A DNA stretch of 64,000 bases from Microvirga antarctica (lineage in GTDB: Bacteria; Pseudomonadota; Alphaproteobacteria; Rhizobiales; Beijerinckiaceae): the NCBI RefSeq assembly GCF_017921815.1, contig NZ_JAGEMM010000008.1, positions 62,001 to 126,000 of the forward strand. The letters are read 5' to 3'. Below, piece by piece: positions 18,073-26,939 of this stretch. The notes under the pieces are model-generated. The model searched no databases. It worked only from the letters and a program-made list of their open reading frames with translations, and was not told where the DNA came from. Within the stretch, counting starts at the first letter, position 1; each line of letters starts with the position of its first letter. The translations under genes and the position numbers were made by a program.

Positions 18073-19068
18073 TTACAGCCAGCGCTTCCAGCGGAAGATC
18101 ACATAAGGCAGCACGGCGGCGAGGATCATCAGCACGATGGCGAAGGGATAGCCGAACTGCCATTGCAGCTCGGGCATGATCTGGAAGTTCATGCCGTACA
18201 TGGACGCGATCAGCGTCGGCGGCAGGAAGATGACGGACATCACCGAGAAGAGCTTGATGATGTCGTTCTGCTCGATGGTCACGAGTCCGAGCGTCGCGTC
18301 GAGCAGGAACTGCACCTTGCTCGACAGGAAGGTCGCGTGCTCCTCGATGGATTGCACGTCGCGAAGCGCGGTGCGCCATTCGGCCTGAAAGCCGTGCGTG
18401 CGCTGCGGGCGGGGCATGGCGGCGGACAGGAACAGCAGCATGCGCTCGACCGACACCATGCTTTCGCGAACGTTCGAGATGACGTCGCCCTTGCGCCCGA
18501 TGGAGCGAAGCGCCGTGCGAAACACCGTGGTCTGACGCGCCTTCTTGCGCTCGGTCTCGAAGATTTCGCGCGACACATAGTCGATGCGCTTGCCGACCGT
18601 GGCGAGAATTTCCGCCGCCCGGTCGATGATGGTCTCGATGAGCCCGTCAAGCACCGCCTCCGGCTGATGACGGCAGCCACCGGGCTTGACCGCCCGCGAC
18701 ATGAACATGGTGAAGGAGCGCGGCTCGCCGTAGCGGACCGTCACCAGGGCCTTGTCGGTGAGAATGAACGACACGTCGAGCAACTGCGGCGTCTCTGTGT
18801 CGGAACTGCACAGCACGCGGGCGGTCATGTAGAGCGCGTTGTTCTCGCGATAGAGAATTTCCGACGGTTCGATGTCGGCCATTTCCTCGCGCGTCGGAAT
18901 CTCGATGCCGAGATGGCCCTCGACCAGGCGATCTTCCTCGCGGGTCGGCTCGATCAGGTCGATCCACAGGGTGTCCTGGGGAATCGGTTCCCCCGGCTGC
19001 AGCATGTAGCGATCGAGCGATTCGCCCGCGGGCCCGGTGGCTGAAGCCGGCTTGTGAATGACGATCAT
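18073..19068 (-). CDS. corA: CorA-family magnesium/cobalt transporter
   Basis: A 331-residue inner-membrane divalent cation channel. A long cytoplasmic N-terminal domain and stalk helix end in two transmembrane helices near the C-terminus; the first ends in the signature YGMN (SMYGMNFQIMPE) and the second is YPFAIVLMILAAVLPYVIF, followed by a basic RWKRWL tail. CorA proteins work as pentamers. The SRAP gene starts 4 bases downstream, so the two are probably cotranscribed although no functional link is obvious. Confidence 0.93.
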   Translation of the reverse strand: MIVIHKPASATGPAGESLDRYMLQPGEPIPQDTLWIDLIEPTREEDRLVEGHLGIEIPTREEMADIEPSEILYRENNALYMTARVLCSSDTETPQLLDVSFILTDKALVTVRYGEPRSFTMFMSRAVKPGGCRHQPEAVLDGLIETIIDRAAEILATVGKRIDYVSREIFETERKKARQTTVFRTALRSIGRKGDVISNVRESMVSVERMLLFLSAAMPRPQRTHGFQAEWRTALRDVQSIEEHATFLSSKVQFLLDATLGLVTIEQNDIIKLFSVMSVIFLPPTLIASMYGMNFQIMPELQWQFGYPFAIVLMILAAVLPYVIFRWKRWL

Positions 19069-19104
19069 GATGTCTGCCCTTTCGTCCGGACCATCATCAG
19101 GTTT

Positions 19105-19956
19105 TCATGACGATTGTGTGGGCGGGACACTGTCATCGGGAACGAAGAAGTCCGGCATCAACGGGACCGACGGATCGACCCGGTAGATTTCGAAATCCGT
19201 CACGCCTTCGCCCGCAAGAAACGTGTCGTCGATGAGGAAGTTGCCGGCGAATGTCCGGGCGGGTTTTTCGAAGATCGCATGGGCCGCATCCGCCAGGATC
19301 GCAGGAGTCCGGCTGGCCTGAACGATACGCTCGCCGCCGAGCAAATTCTGGATCGCGCTCGTGGCGATGGTGGTGCGGGGCCACAGGGCGTTGACGGCGA
19401 TCCCCTTTGGTCGCAACTCGCCCGCAAGCCCCAGCACGCACAGGCTCATGCCGTATTTGGCCAGCGAATAGGCCACATGCGGCGCAAACCATTTCTCCTT
19501 CATGTCGAGCGGCGGCGACAGCATCAGGATATGCGGGTTCTCCGCCTTCTCGAGATGGGGGATCGCGTATTTCGACACCATGAAAGTTCCGCGCGTATTG
19601 ATGTCGTGCATGAGGTCGAACCGCTTCATGTCGGTCTGCGGTGTCGGCGTGAGGCTGATGGCGCTCGCGTTGTTGACGACGATGTCGAGGCCGCCAAATT
19701 TTTCGACCGTCTGGGCAATGGCGGCCTTCACCGCCTCCTCGTCGCGAATGTCGACCTGCAACGGCAAGGCCTTGCCGCCCGCCGCCTCGATTTCGGCGGC
19801 CGCCGTGTAGATCGTGCCCGGAAGCTTCGGATGCGGCTCCGTGGTCTTGGCCGCGATGACCACATTCGCGCCATCGCGCGCCGCCCGTAACGCGATGGAC
19901 AGACCGATGCCGCGTGAAGCGCCGGTGATGAAGAGGGTCTTGCCGCGCAGGGTCAT
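19105..19956 (-). CDS. SDR oxidoreductase (HSDL2-like)
   Basis: A 283-residue short-chain dehydrogenase with TGASRGIG near residue 11, NNAS, and YSLAKYGMS as the catalytic Tyr-x3-Lys. The insertion AAKTTEPHPKLPGTIYTAAAEIEAAGGKALPLQVDIRDE and the C-terminal segment KPARTFAGNFLIDD resemble the HSDL2 group of lipid-associated SDRs. It follows the acyl-CoA dehydrogenase gene by 4 bases, suggesting a shared role in acyl-CoA metabolism; its substrate is unknown. The ATG at 19956 is preferred over a start inside the upstream gene. Confidence 0.87.
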   Translation of the reverse strand: MTLRGKTLFITGASRGIGLSIALRAARDGANVVIAAKTTEPHPKLPGTIYTAAAEIEAAGGKALPLQVDIRDEEAVKAAIAQTVEKFGGLDIVVNNASAISLTPTPQTDMKRFDLMHDINTRGTFMVSKYAIPHLEKAENPHILMLSPPLDMKEKWFAPHVAYSLAKYGMSLCVLGLAGELRPKGIAVNALWPRTTIATSAIQNLLGGERIVQASRTPAILADAAHAIFEKPARTFAGNFLIDDTFLAGEGVTDFEIYRVDPSVPLMPDFFVPDDSVPPTQSS

Positions 19957-19960
19957 GGGA

Positions 19961-21739
19961 TCAACTCGCCAGTGCCAGATGGGCGTCTTCGAGGAAACCG
20001 GCGCCGCCCAGAACCACATCCTCGAGGCCCCGTGCGCCGACCGCGATGTTCTCGGCGAAGAACCGGCACAGGGCGATCCGCGCCGGCAGGGCCGGATCCT
20101 TGTCGCCGTCCGTCATCAACGCACCCGCCGCCATCGCCATCTCGGCCAAAGCCGCGCCGCCCTGCGCCAGCGCGAAGAGGCGCAGATACGGGGTGGCGCC
20201 GGCCAGCGCGTCGCCCGAGGCGTTGCCGGCCACGGCCTTCAGCAAAAAGCTCGTGGCACGATCAAGGCTTTCGGTCGCATCGCGCAGGCGCGCGGCGGTC
20301 TGGCCCAGTCCGGGGACCGTGCTCTTGGCGGCCCGCGCCACCGTTGCCCGCATGTTGGCAATCTGGGCCTGCACGGTCGCGCCGCCCGACAGGGGTAGCT
20401 TGCGCATGACGAGGTCGATCGCCTGAATGCCGTTGGTGCCCTCATAGATCGGCGCGATGCGCGCATCGCGAAGGTGCTGGGCTGCCCCCGTTTCCTCGAC
20501 ATATCCCATGCCGCCATGCACCTGCACGCCCAGCGAGGCCACCTCGACGCCGATATCCGTCGAGAAGGCCTTGGCCACCGGCGTCAGCAGCGAGGCCCGT
20601 TCATGCGCCACACGCCGGCGCGCTTCGTCCCCGTCCCGGTGCGCCCGATCAAGGCCCTCGGCCGTCATGTAGCAGATCGCGCGCGCCGCTGCGGTCAGCG
20701 CCTTCATGGTCAGCAGATTGCGCTGCACGTCCGGGTGCAGGACGATCGGGCTCATGCCATCGGCGGCGCCGGCGGCCCGGCCCTGCCGGCGTTCCTGCGC
20801 ATAGTGCAGCGCCTGCTGGTAGGCGCGCTCGGCAATCGCCACGCCCTGCAGGCCAACCGCCAGGCGCGCGTTGTTCATCATCGTGAACATGCAGGCCAGG
20901 CCGCGATTCTCCTCGCCGACCAGCCACCCGACAGCCCCGCCCTCGTCGCCGAAGATCATCGTGCAGGTGGGCGAGCCGTGAATGCCGAGCTTGTGCTCGA
21001 TGCTATGGCAGCTCACGTCGTTGCGCGTGCCGTCCGCCAGCACCTTGGGCACGAGAAACAGCGAGATCCCGCGCGTCCCGGCGGGCGCATCAGGCAGGCG
21101 TGCGAGCACAAGGTGAATGATGTTGTCGGTAAGGTCGTGCTCGCCGTAGGTGATGTAGATCTTCTGGCCGGTGATGCGGTAGGTGCCGTCGCCGGCGCGC
21201 TCGGCGCGGGCGCGAATGGCCGCGAGATCGGAACCGGCCTGCGGTTCGGTGAGGTTCATGGTGGCGGTCCATGTTCCCGCCACGAGCTTCTCGAGGTAGC
21301 GCGCCCGCAGCTCGTCGGTGCCGTGCTGGACCAGCGCCTCGATGGCGCCCATGGTGAGGACAGGGCCGATGCCGAACGCCATGGAGGCCGAGTTCCACAT
21401 CTCGACGCAGGCCGAGTTGAGAAGGGTCGGCAGGCCCTGTCCGCCGAAATCGACGGGTCCCGGAAGCGCGTTCCAGCCGGCCTTGGTCCAGGCGGTGTAG
21501 GCGTCCTTCCATCCCGGCGCCGTCGTCACCGCGCCGTCGCGGAAAGTCGCGCCGACAGTGTCGCCGACGCGGTTGAGCGGCGCGATAACGTCGTTGGCGA
21601 ACCGGCCCGCCTCGTCGAGGATCGTGGCCGCAAGATCGGCCGTCAGATCCTCATAGAGGCCATCCGCCACCGCGGCGTCGAACCCGGCCGCGTGGCGCAG
21701 GGTGAAGACAATGTCGGAGACAGGGGCGCGATAGGCCAT
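19961..21739 (-). CDS. Acyl-CoA dehydrogenase (DmdC-like long form)
   Basis: The 592-residue flavoprotein is of the long acyl-CoA dehydrogenase class with an extra C-terminal domain. It begins MAYRAPVSDIVFTL, shows the FAD/substrate segments LTEPQAGSDLA and ITGQKIYITYGEHDL, the catalytic-region YEGTNGIQAIDLVMRKL and QVHGGMGYVEETGAAQHLRDARI. Relatives include 3-methylmercaptopropionyl-CoA dehydrogenase DmdC, but also other acyl-CoA dehydrogenases, so the substrate is open. The start at 21739 has GAGGAAA upstream. Electrons would pass to ETF and the ETF-QO encoded at 48344-50005. Confidence 0.9.
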   Translation of the reverse strand: MAYRAPVSDIVFTLRHAAGFDAAVADGLYEDLTADLAATILDEAGRFANDVIAPLNRVGDTVGATFRDGAVTTAPGWKDAYTAWTKAGWNALPGPVDFGGQGLPTLLNSACVEMWNSASMAFGIGPVLTMGAIEALVQHGTDELRARYLEKLVAGTWTATMNLTEPQAGSDLAAIRARAERAGDGTYRITGQKIYITYGEHDLTDNIIHLVLARLPDAPAGTRGISLFLVPKVLADGTRNDVSCHSIEHKLGIHGSPTCTMIFGDEGGAVGWLVGEENRGLACMFTMMNNARLAVGLQGVAIAERAYQQALHYAQERRQGRAAGAADGMSPIVLHPDVQRNLLTMKALTAAARAICYMTAEGLDRAHRDGDEARRRVAHERASLLTPVAKAFSTDIGVEVASLGVQVHGGMGYVEETGAAQHLRDARIAPIYEGTNGIQAIDLVMRKLPLSGGATVQAQIANMRATVARAAKSTVPGLGQTAARLRDATESLDRATSFLLKAVAGNASGDALAGATPYLRLFALAQGGAALAEMAMAAGALMTDGDKDPALPARIALCRFFAENIAVGARGLEDVVLGGAGFLEDAHLALAS

Positions 21740-21848
21740 CGTATTTCCTCGTAGCATGGGTATTTGTGTTGACGGCTGCCGTCGCGCGGATAAACCGCCC
21801 GACGATGGGCCCCCGACGGGCACAGCCTCGGCTGAAGGTAGGTTAGAC

Positions 21849-22847
21849 GTGAACGATCCCGGGTCAATGGTCCAGACTGACCGTCTCTCGCCCGACGAGG
21901 CAGGCCTCGCCCGCGCGGCGACCTTGCTTCGTCAGGGACGTCTTGTGGCATTCCCAACCGAGACGGTCTACGGCCTCGGCGCAGATGCCACCGATGCGTC
22001 GGCGGTTGCCGGCATCTATGCGGCCAAGGATCGGCCCCGGTTCAATCCCCTCATCGCTCATGTGGACGGGCTGAAGGCTGCACAGGAGCAGGGCGTCTTC
22101 GAGGATGCGGCCCTGCGTCTCGCCGACGCCTTCTGGCCGGGTCCGCTGACACTCGTCGTGCCCGTGGCGCCCGGCGGAACGGTCTGCGATCTCGCCCGCG
22201 CCGGCCTCGACAGTGTGGGATTGCGGGTGCCGTCTCATCCGGTTGCGCGCGCGCTCCTGTCGGCGGTCGGCCGGCCGGTGGCTGCCCCATCGGCAAACCG
22301 GTCCGGCCGGGTCAGTCCCACCACGGCGGCGCATGTGCTGGCGGATCTCGACGGACGGATCGACGCCGTGCTCGACGGCGGATCGGCGGATGTGGGGGTG
22401 GAATCGACGATCGTGGCCTGCCTCGATGGCACGATCCGCCTGCTGCGCCCCGGCGGCGTGTCCCGCGAGGCGATCGCGCAGGTGATCGGTGGGATCGGGA
22501 AAGTCCTGACCGAGGACGACAATCACGCCGACGCACCGCTCGCGCCCGGGATGCTGGCCTCGCACTATGCGCCCCGCGCCCGCGTGCGGCGCGACGTCGC
22601 GGAAATCATGCCGGGGGAAGCAGCCCTGCTTTTCGGCCCGATGCGACCCCGCCATGCGGAGCGGGCCGTGGCGAGCCTCAATCTCAGTCCCACCGGCGAC
22701 CTGCGCGAGGCCGCCGCTGCGTTGTTTTCGGCCCTGCGGGCCCTCGACCAGCCCGGACTTGCGACCATCGCGGTCGCGCCCATTCCGGAGGCCGGCCTCG
22801 GCGAGGCGATCAACGACCGCCTGCGCCGCGCTGCCGCCGAGCGTTAG
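21849..22847 (+). CDS. L-threonylcarbamoyladenylate synthase (Sua5 type)
   Basis: Makes the threonylcarbamoyl-AMP used for tRNA t6A37. The 332 residues comprise a YrdC-like domain (GRLVAFPTETVYGLGADATD, KDRPRFNPLIAHV, APSANRSGRVSPT, VESTIVACLDG) and a C-terminal Sua5 domain joined by the linker PGMLASHYAPRA, so this is the long Sua5 form rather than short TsaC. GTG at 21849 is favoured by GAAGGTAGG 7 bases upstream; ATG at 21867 is the alternative. It is divergent from the acyl-CoA dehydrogenase gene. A CGAGCG/CGCTCG stem (22838-22855) covers its stop codon. Confidence 0.93.
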   Translation: MNDPGSMVQTDRLSPDEAGLARAATLLRQGRLVAFPTETVYGLGADATDASAVAGIYAAKDRPRFNPLIAHVDGLKAAQEQGVFEDAALRLADAFWPGPLTLVVPVAPGGTVCDLARAGLDSVGLRVPSHPVARALLSAVGRPVAAPSANRSGRVSPTTAAHVLADLDGRIDAVLDGGSADVGVESTIVACLDGTIRLLRPGGVSREAIAQVIGGIGKVLTEDDNHADAPLAPGMLASHYAPRARVRRDVAEIMPGEAALLFGPMRPRHAERAVASLNLSPTGDLREAAAALFSALRALDQPGLATIAVAPIPEAGLGEAINDRLRRAAAER

Positions 22848-22856
22848 AGCGCTCGC

Positions 22857-22897
22857 TTACTTGGAAAGCTTCATTGGCGAGTTTACTTGGCAAGCTT
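22857..22897. repeat. Imperfect 15-base direct repeat at the wrbA 3' end
   Basis: TTACTTGGCAAGCTT (22883-22897) contains the wrbA stop codon and last codons on the minus strand. TTACTTGGAAAGCTT (22857-22871), 26 bases further downstream of wrbA, differs at one base. It looks like a short local duplication of the gene end. Confidence 0.5.
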
Positions 22898-23482
22898 GCC
22901 GGCGATCTCGGCCACATGCTTGCCCTGGAAGCGCGCGCCGTCGAGTTCGACCTGGCTCGGCTGGCGCGATCCGTCGCCTGCCGCGATGGTCGATGCGCCG
23001 TAGGGCGAATTGCCCATGACCTCGGACACGCCCATCTGGCCCGCGAACGAATACGGCAGGCCGACGATGACGAAGCCGAGATGCAGCAACACCGGGTGGA
23101 AGGTGAGGATCGTCGATTCCTGGCCGCCATGCTGGGTGGCGCTCGACGCAAAGACCGACCCGACCTTGCCGACGAGCGCGCCGCTCGCCCACAGGGCGCC
23201 TGTCTGATCGAGGAAGTTCTTCATCTGGGCTGCCATGTTGCCGTAGCGGGTCGGCGTGCCGAAGATCACCGCGTCGTAATCGGCGAGCTCCTCGACCGTG
23301 GCGATCTCCGCCTTCTGGTCGAGCTTGTAGTGGGAGGCTGCGGCAACATCGTGCGGGACGAGCTCGGGCACGCGCTTGACCGTGACGTCGGCTCCGCCGG
23401 CGCGAGCGCCCTCGGCCACCGCATAGGCCATCTGTTCGATGTGACCCCATGACGAATAATAAAGGACCAGAACTTTGGCCAT
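22883..23482 (-). CDS. wrbA: NAD(P)H:quinone oxidoreductase WrbA
   Basis: A 199-residue flavodoxin-like FMN protein that reduces quinones by two electrons. The N-terminus [19 protein letters not shown] holds the FMN phosphate loop; [48 protein letters not shown] and [33 protein letters not shown] are diagnostic of WrbA. AGGAGA lies upstream of the ATG. It is divergent from a LysR gene across 168 bases that contain inverted repeats, so regulation by that LysR protein is likely but unproven. Confidence 0.95.
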   Translation of the reverse strand: MAKVLVLYYSSWGHIEQMAYAVAEGARAGGADVTVKRVPELVPHDVAAASHYKLDQKAEIATVEELADYDAVIFGTPTRYGNMAAQMKNFLDQTGALWASGALVGKVGSVFASSATQHGGQESTILTFHPVLLHLGFVIVGLPYSFAGQMGVSEVMGNSPYGASTIAAGDGSRQPSQVELDGARFQGKHVAEIAGKLAK

Positions 23483-23591
23483 GACGATCTCCTGTTGAGT
23501 GAGCGATGGTTGACGAGGATCGAAGCGCCGCGAATGGCAGCAGACGGACCGCTCCGCATCCCGGCGCAAAATGATTGCCCACGCAGGATAA

Positions 23592-23626
23592 GATTTCCAA
23601 ACTGCAAATCCAATGGTAGGATTGCA
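23592..23626. promoter_or_regulatory. Candidate LysR operator between wrbA and its divergent regulator
   Basis: Two overlapping inverted repeats lie in the shared intergenic region: GATTT (23592-23596) with AAATC (23606-23610), and AATCC (23607-23611) with GGATT (23619-23623), the second extended by TGCA on both sides with one inserted base. Such A+T-rich dyads 25-60 bases before a LysR gene commonly bind the regulator. Confidence 0.4.
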
Positions 23627-23650
23627 TTGTCCTTCTTGCACGGATGCACG

Positions 23651-24559
23651 ATGACGAAGCCTCAACTGGTCTGGGACGACTTTCGCTTGGTCAGAATCAT
23701 CGCGGAGTCGCACGGGCTCGCGGCCGCAGCGGATCGGCTCGGCGTCAATCACTCCACCGTCTTTCGCCGTCTCGGCCAGCTCGAGGATGGGCTCGGCATC
23801 AAGCTCTTCGAGCGTCACCGCACCGGCTACGTGTTGACGCCGGCCGGCGAGGAAATGGCGGCCCTTGCCGAAACCATGGAGGAGAAGGTCGAGACCTTCA
23901 CCCGCAAGCTCGACGGCCAGGCGGTCGCACCCGCGGGCGAGTTGCGGGTGACGACAAACGACACCCTGCTGGTGCATCTGCTGACGCCGATCTTTTCGCG
24001 TTTTCTGGCCGCCAACCCCGAAATGCGCCTCGATGTGGTGCTCGCAAACCAGGCGCTCAATCTGTCCAAACGCGATGCCGACGTGGCGATCCGCGCCACC
24101 GACAATCCGCCCGAGACCCTCGTCGGCCGACGGGTCGCCACCATTGCCTGGGCGATCTATGGGCAGGCTGCCGACTTCCCCGATCCTGACGCCGTCGATC
24201 TCGCGCGGCTCTATGACCGACCCTGGGTGGTTCTTGGGGACAATCTCGCCATGCTGAAAGCGGCGCGCTTCGTGCGGGACCGGGTGGCTCCGGAAAAGAT
24301 CGTCTACAAGGTCAACACGGTGCTGGGCCTCTCGGAGGCGGTCGAGGCGGGTGCGGGGATCGGTCCCCTTCCGTGCTTCATCGCGGACCGGCGTCCAAAC
24401 CTCGTGCGCCTGTCGGAGATCAACCCGGATTTTTCCACCGGGCTGTGGCTGCTGACCCATTCCGATCTCCGGCAATCGGCGCGGGTGCGCGCCTTCATGG
24501 AGTTTACCGGAGCGGAAATCAGCAAGCAGAAGCGCGCCATCGAGGGCTTCGGCGCCTAG
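23651..24559 (+). CDS. LysR-family transcriptional regulator
   Basis: A 302-residue LysR protein with the winged helix-turn-helix at residues about 8-66 ([47 protein letters not shown]) followed by a periplasmic-binding-like effector domain. The start at 23651 fits the family N-terminus; its ribosome-binding site is weak. It is divergent from wrbA, the arrangement usual for a LysR regulator and its target. The coinducer is unknown, possibly a quinone or electrophile. The stop overlaps the convergent AcuI-like gene by four bases. Confidence 0.9.
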   Translation: MTKPQLVWDDFRLVRIIAESHGLAAAADRLGVNHSTVFRRLGQLEDGLGIKLFERHRTGYVLTPAGEEMAALAETMEEKVETFTRKLDGQAVAPAGELRVTTNDTLLVHLLTPIFSRFLAANPEMRLDVVLANQALNLSKRDADVAIRATDNPPETLVGRRVATIAWAIYGQAADFPDPDAVDLARLYDRPWVVLGDNLAMLKAARFVRDRVAPEKIVYKVNTVLGLSEAVEAGAGIGPLPCFIADRRPNLVRLSEINPDFSTGLWLLTHSDLRQSARVRAFMEFTGAEISKQKRAIEGFGA

Positions 24560-25554
24560 GAGCCTTCGCCCGCCACGTCCACCACGATCCGACCCCGCAC
24601 GCGACCGGCGACGATCTCAGGCGCGGCGGCCAGAACGCCGTCGAGGGGGATGGTGGTCGTCATGGCGGCGAGCTTGGCAAGATCGAGGTCGCGCGCGAGA
24701 CGTCCCCACGCCTCGATCCGCCGCGCCTTCGCGGCCATCACCGAATCGATCCCGAGCAGAGCGACACCCCGCAGGATGAACGGCGCCACGGAGGTTGGCA
24801 GGTCCATGCCGCCCGCCAGGCCGCAGGCCGCGATGGCCCCGCCCGCGCGCGTCATCGACAGGAGATTGGCAAGGGTGGTCGAGCCGACCGAATCGATGCC
24901 CGCAGCCCAACGCTCCTTGCCCAGCGGCCGGGGCGTGCCGGAGAGTTCGGCCCGCGCGACGACCTCGGCAGCGCCCAGATCCTTGAGATAGCCCGCCTCC
25001 CCGGGACGGCCCGTGGAGGCGATGACGTGCCAGCCTGCTCCCGCGAGCAACGCGACCGATACCGAACCGACACCACCCGCGGCACCGGTGACGATGGCGG
25101 GTCCCCGGTCCGGCGTGAGGCCGTGCCGCTCCAGTGCGATCAGCGCCAGCATGGCGGTATAGCCGGCGGTGCCGATGGCCATCGCCTGAGACGGGGTGAT
25201 CCCCTTCGGAAGCGGAATCAGCCAGTCGCCCTTCAGCCGGGCCTTTTGCGCGTAGGCGCCGAGATGCGTTTCACCGACACCCCACCCGTTCAGCACCACC
25301 GCATCGCCCGGCTTGAAATCCGCACGGGAAGAGCGCTCGACAATGCCCGCAAGATCGACCCCGGGAATCATCGGGAAGCGGCGCACCACCGGGGCCGCGC
25401 CGGTGATCGCAAGTCCGTCCTTGTAGTTGACGGTCGAATGGGTGACGCGGACGTCCACGTCCCCGTCCATCAGATCGGCTTCGTCGAAATCGCGGACCGC
25501 AACCTGCTGCCCGCCCTCGGTCTTGTCGATGACGATGGCCCTGAACGTACCCAT
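24556..25554 (-). CDS. MDR-family reductase, AcuI/YhdH-like
   Basis: A 332-residue zinc-free medium-chain oxidoreductase. Features are the N-terminal [74 protein letters not shown], the NADPH fold [18 protein letters not shown], and a C-terminal [16 protein letters not shown]. This pattern matches the acrylyl-CoA reductase AcuI and YhdH group, which reduces acryloyl-CoA to propionyl-CoA and detoxifies that electrophile. Whether acryloyl-CoA is the substrate here is inference. It follows the MFS gene by 20 bases. Confidence 0.85.
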   Translation of the reverse strand: MGTFRAIVIDKTEGGQQVAVRDFDEADLMDGDVDVRVTHSTVNYKDGLAITGAAPVVRRFPMIPGVDLAGIVERSSRADFKPGDAVVLNGWGVGETHLGAYAQKARLKGDWLIPLPKGITPSQAMAIGTAGYTAMLALIALERHGLTPDRGPAIVTGAAGGVGSVSVALLAGAGWHVIASTGRPGEAGYLKDLGAAEVVARAELSGTPRPLGKERWAAGIDSVGSTTLANLLSMTRAGGAIAACGLAGGMDLPTSVAPFILRGVALLGIDSVMAAKARRIEAWGRLARDLDLAKLAAMTTTIPLDGVLAAAPEIVAGRVRGRIVVDVAGEGS

Positions 25555-25574
25555 CCTTGTCTCCCCGACCGGTG

Positions 25575-26819
25575 TTATTCGGCCGGCTGCAGGACGCCCG
25601 GGCGCGCGACCGGCTGTTCCTTGATCGGCAGGTTGATCAGGGCCGAGGCGATGCCCAACGCCACCGAAAGCCACCACACGAAGGTGTAGTTGCCGTAGGC
25701 CTCATACAGCATGCCACCGAGAAACACCCCGAGAAACCCGCCAACCTGATGCGAGAAGAACGCAAAGCCATAGAGCATGGCCATGTAGCGGGTGCCGAAC
25801 ATCAGCATGACCAGAGAGGATGTCGGCGGAACCGTCGACAGCCACAGCAGGCCGATGGAGATGCCGAAGAGAATGCAGGTCAGGGGCGTCGGCGGCACCA
25901 TGATGAAGACCGCAATCGCCAGCGAGCGTCCGAAATAGATCCAGGCGAGAAGCCAGCGCTTCGACATGCGGGTGCTGAGCCAGCCTGACGTCAGCGATCC
26001 GAAAGCGTTCGCAAGACCGATACAGGCCAGAGTCCAGCCGCCGACGCTCGCCGACAGGCCGGCATCCTTGAGATAGGCCGGAAGATGCGTGGTGATGAAC
26101 GCAAGCTGGAAGCCGCAGGTGAAGAACCCCAGCACCAGGAGCACGAAGGAGCGATGCCGCAACGCCTCGCCCAGTGCCTGCCGGATCGACTGGCCGGGGA
26201 TCGCAACGGGCCCCGAACGGGACGACTCATCACCCGTCCCGCGCTGCGCCAGCGCGAGCGCCAGCGGCAGGACCAGCAGCACGCTTGCTGCGAATACCAC
26301 CAGAGCCTGCTGCCAGCCGTAATTGGCGATGAGAATGTTGCCGATGGGTGGGAACAGGAATTGCCCGAAGGAGCCCGCCGCCGTGCCCGCGCCGAACGCC
26401 ATCGGCCGCCAGCGCTCGGGCAGCAATTTGCCGAACGCACCGAGCACGAGGTTGAACGAGCAGCCCGACAGGCCGAACCCGATCAGCACGCCGCCGCCCA
26501 GTTGCAGCATTCCGGGCGAGGTCGCATAGGCCATCACCACGAGGCCCGCCGCATAAAGCAGCGCGCCGACGCACAGAACCCGCACCGCGCCGAACCGGTC
26601 CGCCACCGCGCCGGCGAAGGGCTGGCCCACGCCCCAGAGCAGGTTCTGGACGGCGATGGCGAGACCAAAGACATCGCGCCCCCAGCCGAATTCGGTGGTC
26701 ATCGGGATCTGAAACAAGCCCGCCGATGCACGCGGCCCGAAGGTGATGAGCGCGATCAGGCACCCCGACACGACGATGAGTTCCGGCGAGAAGCGGGAGC
26801 GGGCGAATGGTGCTGACAT
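25575..26819 (-). CDS. MFS transporter
   Basis: A 414-residue carrier with 12 predicted transmembrane helices. The loop 2-3 signature is visible as [13 protein letters not shown] and a second repeat-like loop as [14 protein letters not shown]. The overall look, with [34 protein letters not shown], is that of the oxalate/monocarboxylate-like MFS families, so an organic acid is a reasonable guess, but the substrate is unknown. It is the first gene of an operon with the AcuI-like reductase. Confidence 0.88.
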   Translation of the reverse strand: MSAPFARSRFSPELIVVSGCLIALITFGPRASAGLFQIPMTTEFGWGRDVFGLAIAVQNLLWGVGQPFAGAVADRFGAVRVLCVGALLYAAGLVVMAYATSPGMLQLGGGVLIGFGLSGCSFNLVLGAFGKLLPERWRPMAFGAGTAAGSFGQFLFPPIGNILIANYGWQQALVVFAASVLLVLPLALALAQRGTGDESSRSGPVAIPGQSIRQALGEALRHRSFVLLVLGFFTCGFQLAFITTHLPAYLKDAGLSASVGGWTLACIGLANAFGSLTSGWLSTRMSKRWLLAWIYFGRSLAIAVFIMVPPTPLTCILFGISIGLLWLSTVPPTSSLVMLMFGTRYMAMLYGFAFFSHQVGGFLGVFLGGMLYEAYGNYTFVWWLSVALGIASALINLPIKEQPVARPGVLQPAE

Positions 26820-26832
26820 GGGGCGGACCTGG

Positions 26833-26869
26833 CGAAATGAAGCCCCCGACCTTAGCGTATGTCATTTCG
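26833..26869. promoter_or_regulatory. Inverted repeat upstream of the MFS gene
   Basis: CGAAATGA (26833-26840) and TCATTTCG (26862-26869) are exact inverted repeats separated by 21 bases, located 14-50 bases before the MFS start on the minus strand. They could form an operator for an unlinked regulator or a leader stem. No regulator gene is adjacent. Confidence 0.35.
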
Positions 26870-26939
26870 TCACGACATCGAAACTTTGACGATATCGCCA
26901 TGAGAAGCTGTGATGAGTGGCGCTCCGCAGAGGGGCCCC

